From Bacillota bacterium (lineage in GTDB: Bacteria > Bacillota > Clostridia > Christensenellales > CAG-138): 8,701 nt of DNA. Both the position numbers and the translations under genes were made by a program. The DNA is taken from contig JAEXTB010000089.1 in the NCBI GenBank assembly GCA_023453725.1, positions 1-8,701 of the forward strand, in the 5' to 3' direction. Position 1 is the first letter of the stretch. Every line of letters starts with the position of its first letter. Of the stretch, positions 5,706-8,701 are shown in pieces. The notes below the pieces were generated by a model. The model did no database searches. It was not told the origin of the DNA and worked only from the letters and a program-made list of their open reading frames with translations.

Positions 5706-6670
5706 ACCCTTCCCCTCCCCTGCAACGGCAGCGCTTTTAATGCGCCGTCCCATATTCCCGTTACGCAGCCAACGCGTCCTTCTTCCCTTCCCAGCAGTAC
5801 CACGCGTTCGAACACGCCGCTTTCCACCAATTCCATCAACGTCCGCCTTTTGGATAGGGCGGAAATATCCCTTACGTGCGCGCTGGCTATGGTGACTACG
5901 CCGCAATAAGCGGCTTCCTGCACGGCGTCCGCTTCCGCCTTGGTTCCCAGCTCGTCGGTTACAATGACTTCAGGGGAAAGCACGCGCACTGCCATGCGTA
6001 TCCCTTCGCACTTAGGAAAACCGGACAGCACATCCGTTCTAGGCCCCAGAGCAAGCTGTGCAAGCCCCCGCACCGCTCCGGCAAGCTCCATCCGTTCATC
6101 CACCACACATACGCGCTGTGGAACAGCGCCATGAAGGCCTGCGGATAGCTGGCGGACGATATCGCGCAGCAGCGTTGTTTTTCCGCAGCCCGGCGGAGAA
6201 ATAATCAATACCGGGCATGGTGTTCCATCCCGCCGTAAGATTAAGGGCATCACGCCGTCGGCTGCACCCGGGCACGCGCGCGCAATGCGGATGTTGAGCG
6301 AGGTGATATCCGTCTGCGCAACGGTTTGCCCCTGCTTTAATACCGCTTTGCCGCATAGCCCCATTCGGTAACCGCCCGTCAGTGTGATAAACCCTTTTTT
6401 CAGTTCTTCTTCCCATGCATAGATAGAATGTTCGCAAGCCCGTTCCAGTATGGCCGCGCAGTCCCCAACAGTGGGTACCGCCTGCAGCAACCGCTCATAG
6501 CCGCTGCAGCAAAGCTGCAGTGGCTGCCCGGCGCGGATGCGGATTTCTTCAAGCGGCAGCGTTTCATCGATTTTTTGCAGCTCCTGCTGCAGCCTGATGG
6601 GAAAGAGAGGCAAGAGTGAGGCTTTCCAATTTTCCCTTTGGTGCTTTTCTTTATTTTCCATTTGCAGCAT
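5684..6670 (-). CDS. spoIIIAA: Stage III sporulation protein AA, ATPase
   Basis: SpoIIIAA is a cytoplasmic ATPase related to type II/IV secretion ATPases and is thought to energise the SpoIIIA-Q channel from the mother cell. The 328 residues show an N-terminal domain with the family motif EEIRIRAGQPL (41-51) and L-T-G-G-Y-R-M-G-L-C-G-K-A (97-109), then S-L-N-I-R-I-A-R (124-131). Walker A is PPGCGKTT (159-166) and is followed by LLRDIVRQL; a conserved D-E-R-M-E-L-A-G (191-198) comes next. Walker B is VIVTDELG (235-242), with the downstream T-I-A-S-A-H sensor-like stretch (260-265). The ATG at 6670 has AAGGGGG close upstream (2-3 bases). A second ATG three codons later (6661) is about 11 bases from it, so either is possible. 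It is the first gene of the operon, with a predicted leader of only about 15 bases. Confidence 0.96.
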   Translation of the reverse strand: MLQMENKEKHQRENWKASLLPLFPIRLQQELQKIDETLPLEEIRIRAGQPLQLCCSGYERLLQAVPTVGDCAAILERACEHSIYAWEEELKKGFITLTGGYRMGLCGKAVLKQGQTVAQTDITSLNIRIARACPGAADGVMPLILRRDGTPCPVLIISPPGCGKTTLLRDIVRQLSAGLHGAVPQRVCVVDERMELAGAVRGLAQLALGPRTDVLSGFPKCEGIRMAVRVLSPEVIVTDELGTKAEADAVQEAAYCGVVTIASAHVRDISALSKRRTLMELVESGVFERVVLLGREEGRVGCVTGIWDGALKALPLQGRGRVCSMQSQ

Positions 6671-6690
6671 GTCCCCCTTTGCTCACAGTC

Positions 6691-6718
6691 TATGTATGCG
6701 CATACCGTTTCAGAATGA
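6691..6718 (-). promoter_or_regulatory. Probable sigma-E promoter of the spoIIIA operon
   Basis: On the minus strand the -10 reads CATACATA (6691-6698), seven of eight to the known sigma-E consensus CATACAAT. A -35-like TCATTCT (6712-6718) lies 13 bases upstream and matches five of seven positions of the KMATATT consensus. Transcription would start near 6684, just above the spoIIIAA ribosome site. Known sigma-E control of spoIIIA in B. subtilis supports the call; the -35 is imperfect. Confidence 0.62.
6694..6705. promoter_or_regulatory. Perfect palindrome GTATGCGCATAC over the spoIIIA -10
   Basis: This twelve-base perfect palindrome overlaps five bases of the sigma-E -10 box (6691-6698) and the adjacent spacer. 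A protein bound here would block the promoter. Its half-site TATGCG is the same as that of the palindrome in front of the gntR gene (6822-6838), and its core ATGCGCAT recurs in the asp23 leader. An operator role is inferred. Confidence 0.4.
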
Positions 6719-6734
6719 TTTTTTCTGAGTGGTT

Positions 6735-6743
6735 CATATACGT
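6735..6743. repeat. 9-base motif CATATACGT, inverted copy at 6828-6836
   Basis: CATATACGT here is the exact reverse complement of ACGTATATG at 6828-6836 inside the putative gntR operator. The two copies face each other across 84 bases of the divergent spoIIIA/gntR region. This copy is 16 bases upstream of the spoIIIA -35. It could be a secondary regulator site; chance occurrence is possible. Confidence 0.35.
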
Positions 6744-6778
6744 AGGTTAGTAATGGTACTTACAGGTTTTCCTTGTTT

Positions 6779-6808
6779 TTGTCGAAAAGATAGAGTACAC
6801 TTTATAAG
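6779..6808 (+). promoter_or_regulatory. Sigma-A-type promoter of the gntR-family gene
   Basis: The -10 is TATAAG (6803-6808, five of six) and the -35 is TTGTCG (6779-6784, four of six), with an 18-base spacer in an AT-rich stretch. The predicted start, near 6815, lies just before the putative operator. No alternative promoter of equal quality is visible in the region. Confidence 0.5.
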
Positions 6809-6821
6809 GAAAACAAATCTT

Positions 6822-6838
6822 CGCATAACGTATATGCG
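6822..6838. promoter_or_regulatory. Putative operator of the GntR-family regulator
   Basis: Six-base perfect arms CGCATA and TATGCG are separated by five bases (ACGTA). The site lies 14-30 bases downstream of the gntR -10 box, where binding would block the start of transcription, as in the negative autoregulation common in the GntR family. Site size and symmetry suit a dimeric winged-helix regulator. There is no direct evidence that the encoded protein binds it. Confidence 0.45.
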
Positions 6839-6867
6839 TTTCATTTTTGGCTTTTGGAGAAGCATGA

Positions 6868-7524
6868 ATGTCTAATATTTTTGATACACGCGATCACCTT
6901 TCGCTCAGCGCCAAGGTGTTCAAATATATCCGTGATGGCATAATTGAAGGCCGTTATCAGTCCGGAGATTATCTTGTGGAAACAAAGCTCGCCGAAGAGC
7001 TCGGCGTCAGCCGTACGCCTATACGGGAAGCCCTTAAACAGCTGGAACTCGAAGACCTCGCAGAAGCCATTCCCAACCGTGGCGTCATTGTAAAAGGCAT
7101 TTCCCAGGAGGACATCAACGATATTTACACCATCCGACTGCAATTGGAGGGATTGGCCGCTTTTTGGGCTGCACAGCGCATCAAGCAGACACAGCTCGAC
7201 CAGCTTGGGGAACTCGTAGAATTGATGGAGCTCTATACCCGCCGCAACGATTCTGTCAATCTGGCGCGTCTTGACTCGGAGTTTCATGAAATCATATTCA
7301 GCGCGAGCAACTCCCGCACGCTCAAGCATATATTGGTTTCGCTGCATCAAAACGCGCAGCATGCCAGAAAGAGTTCCTTGATGTCACCTGCGCGCACGCC
7401 GAAATCGCTTGAAGAACACAAAGACATCTATTCCGCACTCTCTGAACATGACGCAGATCGCGCGAAGCTTTGTATGGAGCAGCACATTCTGACCGCCGCG
7501 CATTCTTATACGGCCGGAGAATAA
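6868..7524 (+). CDS. GntR-family (FadR subfamily, FCD domain) transcriptional regulator
   Basis: A 218-residue DNA-binding regulator. The N-terminal winged helix-turn-helix spans about residues 12-78, with LAEELGVSRTPIREALKQLELEDL as helix-turn-helix (41-64) and PNRGVIVKGIS as the wing. The all-helical FCD ligand domain spans about 83-212. The usual metal/ligand residues of FCD regulators are visible: Asp136 and His140 (D-x3-H in LDSEFHEII), His184 (EEHKDI) and His206 (MEQHI). So it likely binds a metal-assisted small carboxylate-type ligand, identity unknown. The ATG at 6868 is chosen over the ATG at 6864 (different frame) because GGAGA ends seven bases upstream. It is divergent from spoIIIA, has its own promoter and palindrome, and ends in a strong terminator, so it is a single-gene unit. 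No metabolic gene that would reveal the ligand is adjacent in the window. Confidence 0.93.
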   Translation: MSNIFDTRDHLSLSAKVFKYIRDGIIEGRYQSGDYLVETKLAEELGVSRTPIREALKQLELEDLAEAIPNRGVIVKGISQEDINDIYTIRLQLEGLAAFWAAQRIKQTQLDQLGELVELMELYTRRNDSVNLARLDSEFHEIIFSASNSRTLKHILVSLHQNAQHARKSSLMSPARTPKSLEEHKDIYSALSEHDADRAKLCMEQHILTAAHSYTAGE

Positions 7525-7526
7525 TG

Positions 7527-7559
7527 AATGCGGGCAGCATGCCCGCATTTTGTTTTTTT
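7527..7559 (+). terminator. Intrinsic terminator after the gntR-family gene
   Basis: A perfect 9-base stem, AATGCGGGC (7527-7535) and GCCCGCATT (7541-7549), with a 5-base loop, is followed by a T-rich run (TTTTGTTTTTTT, 7548-7559). It begins two bases after the TAA stop. This is a classic strong Rho-independent terminator and separates the regulator from the methyltransferase gene. Confidence 0.93.
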
Positions 7560-7604
7560 GGTTATCCTGCATAAACGAGATTGAAAAAGGACGGTGGATG
7601 CTCA

Positions 7605-8701
7605 ATGGCAAGCAGAATAGACGTAACCGGCGAACTCCATCCAAGCGGCGGTCCCGGCGCATTCTACCTGGGCCGCTCTGAGGATCTCATGCATCAGCTG
7701 CTTAAACGCTATGCCAATCACGTACAGCTGATCTACCTTGATCCGCCTTTTGGTACCGGCGATCTTTTTCGCATGCAGATTGGACGCACAAGCATCCAGC
7801 GGCCCGCCTATTCGGATGTACTCACCGGAGACGCATATCTATCTTTCCTGAGACCCATTCTCACCGGATGCAGGGAATTACTGAATAAAACAGGTTCCCT
7901 CTACCTGCATGTCGATTACCGCATGGCGGCACCCCTGAAGCTGATGCTTGACGAAATATTCGGCGAAAAGAACTTTATGAATGAGATCATTTGGATGTAT
8001 CGCTCCGGCGGCCGCAGCACCCGCCATTTTTCGCGCAAGCACGATATGATATTGTTCTACCGAAAATCCCGCGAATGTTACTTCAACATTGAGGGGGCGG
8101 GCGTCCCGCGCGGGCCGGAACGGCGCAACCACATGAAGCGCAGCATCGATGAGACGGGGCGCGTTACCTACTCCATCCGTTCCGGAGGAAAGCTATACCA
8201 CTATCACGAAGAGTCCCTCGTGTATCCAAGTGATGTGTGGACGGATATTGAGCACCTGCACCAACGCGACCCGGAGCGAAACGGATACGCCACCCAGAAA
8301 CCTGAGGCGCTTTTAAGGCGTATTCTATCCGTCTCTTCCCGCCCCGGGGACATCGTCGCCGATCTTTTTTCCGGCAGCGGCACCACTGCGGCGGTTGCGG
8401 CCCAGATGCACCGGCAGTTTGTCGTATGCGACAGTTCTCCGTTTGCGCTTTATGCGCTTCGAAAGCGGTTAACCTCTCTGTTTAACCCGGTCAATTTATT
8501 GGAACCGGCGCAGCCGTTGGAGTTATCTTTCCCCGCTGCCGCCTCCCAGGCGGCCATATCTGCAGAGTATGCAGGACGCGGAGAACATTCCGCATGCATC
8601 GTCCACAGGTATGAATCCAGCGGTGCATCACCGCTTGTTTACTGTGCGTTGGGTAACGTTGCGGAAGGCATATTCCATCCCGCCGCCTCCACCTATACGC
8701 C
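7605..8701 (+). CDS. Beta-class DNA methyltransferase, probably N6-adenine (3' end beyond window)
   Basis: The frame is open from the ATG at 7605 to the window edge (365 residues, no stop). The motif order is that of beta-class amino-methyltransferases. Catalytic motif IV IYLDPPFGTGD comes first (43-53; DPPF at 46-49). HFSRKHDMILFYRKS (141-155, motif VIII-like) follows, then a short variable region (about 156-225) that may be the target-recognition domain, YATQKPEALL (228-237), and the SAM-binding motif I DLFSGSGTT (253-261) with FVVCDSSPFAL (272-282) after it. DPPF favours N6-adenine over N4-cytosine (usually SPPY). The product would methylate a specific DNA sequence; the target is unknown. 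At least 75 residues follow the catalytic core, with no domain I recognise. GGTGG lies seven bases before the ATG; an in-frame TTG at 7581 is an alternative. No clear promoter is seen between the upstream terminator and the start. No restriction gene is visible in the window. Confidence 0.9.
   Translation, partial: MASRIDVTGELHPSGGPGAFYLGRSEDLMHQLLKRYANHVQLIYLDPPFGTGDLFRMQIGRTSIQRPAYSDVLTGDAYLSFLRPILTGCRELLNKTGSLYLHVDYRMAAPLKLMLDEIFGEKNFMNEIIWMYRSGGRSTRHFSRKHDMILFYRKSRECYFNIEGAGVPRGPERRNHMKRSIDETGRVTYSIRSGGKLYHYHEESLVYPSDVWTDIEHLHQRDPERNGYATQKPEALLRRILSVSSRPGDIVADLFSGSGTTAAVAAQMHRQFVVCDSSPFALYALRKRLTSLFNPVNLLEPAQPLELSFPAAASQAAISAEYAGRGEHSACIVHRYESSGASPLVYCALGNVAEGIFHPAASTYT

Noticed and set aside
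6841..7362. Open minus-strand frame of 173 codons opposite the gntR gene
   Set aside because: It is antisense to a clear GntR/FCD protein, lacks a ribosome site and has no recognisable domain.
7550..7604. Promoter for the methyltransferase gene
   Set aside because: TTG-like and ATAAAC/CATAAA stretches exist but overlap the terminator T-run and match the consensus poorly, so I could not support a promoter call.
7878..8386. Short minus-strand open frames opposite the methyltransferase
   Set aside because: The plus strand carries an intact motif-bearing methyltransferase across the whole interval; these frames are shadows.

Overview
The window comes from an endospore-forming member of the Firmicutes, most likely class Clostridia. 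The evidence is a complete eight-gene spoIIIA operon followed by the asp23/amaP/DUF2273/nusB cluster, strong AGGAGG-type ribosome binding sites and a moderate GC content. I cannot name the genus.

Reading along the minus strand (right to left), a probable sigma-E promoter at 6691-6718 drives spoIIIAA, AB, AC, AD, AE, AF, AG and AH (6670 down to 1881). These genes are tightly packed, with overlaps or gaps of 10-50 bases. Their products build the mother-cell half of the SpoIIIA-SpoIIQ channel ('feeding tube') that joins mother cell and forespore during engulfment. SpoIIIAA is the ATPase, AB is a T2SS-F-like membrane protein, AC/AD/AE are polytopic membrane proteins, and AF/AG/AH are membrane-anchored components. 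SpoIIIAF is unusually short and appears to lack the ring-building domain.

After a hairpin at the end of spoIIIAH, a second minus-strand unit begins at a good extended -10 sigma-A promoter (1807-1834). It encodes an Asp23/Gls24 protein, AmaP, a small DUF2273 membrane protein and NusB, which runs off the left edge. A near-perfect 63-base inverted repeat (1203-1265) sits between asp23 and amaP and looks like a small repeated or mobile palindromic element.

To the right of the spoIIIA promoter the orientation flips. A divergent GntR/FadR-family (FCD domain) regulator (6868-7524, +) has its own promoter, a putative operator and a strong intrinsic terminator. Downstream is a beta-class, probably N6-adenine, DNA methyltransferase (7605 to the right edge, +, incomplete), which does not resemble the usual neighbours of spoIIIA. 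The GntR operator half-site (TATGCG) recurs as the palindrome core ATGCGCAT in the control regions of both spoIIIA and asp23. This suggests, but does not prove, common control. No tRNA, rRNA, CRISPR array or complete insertion sequence is visible.
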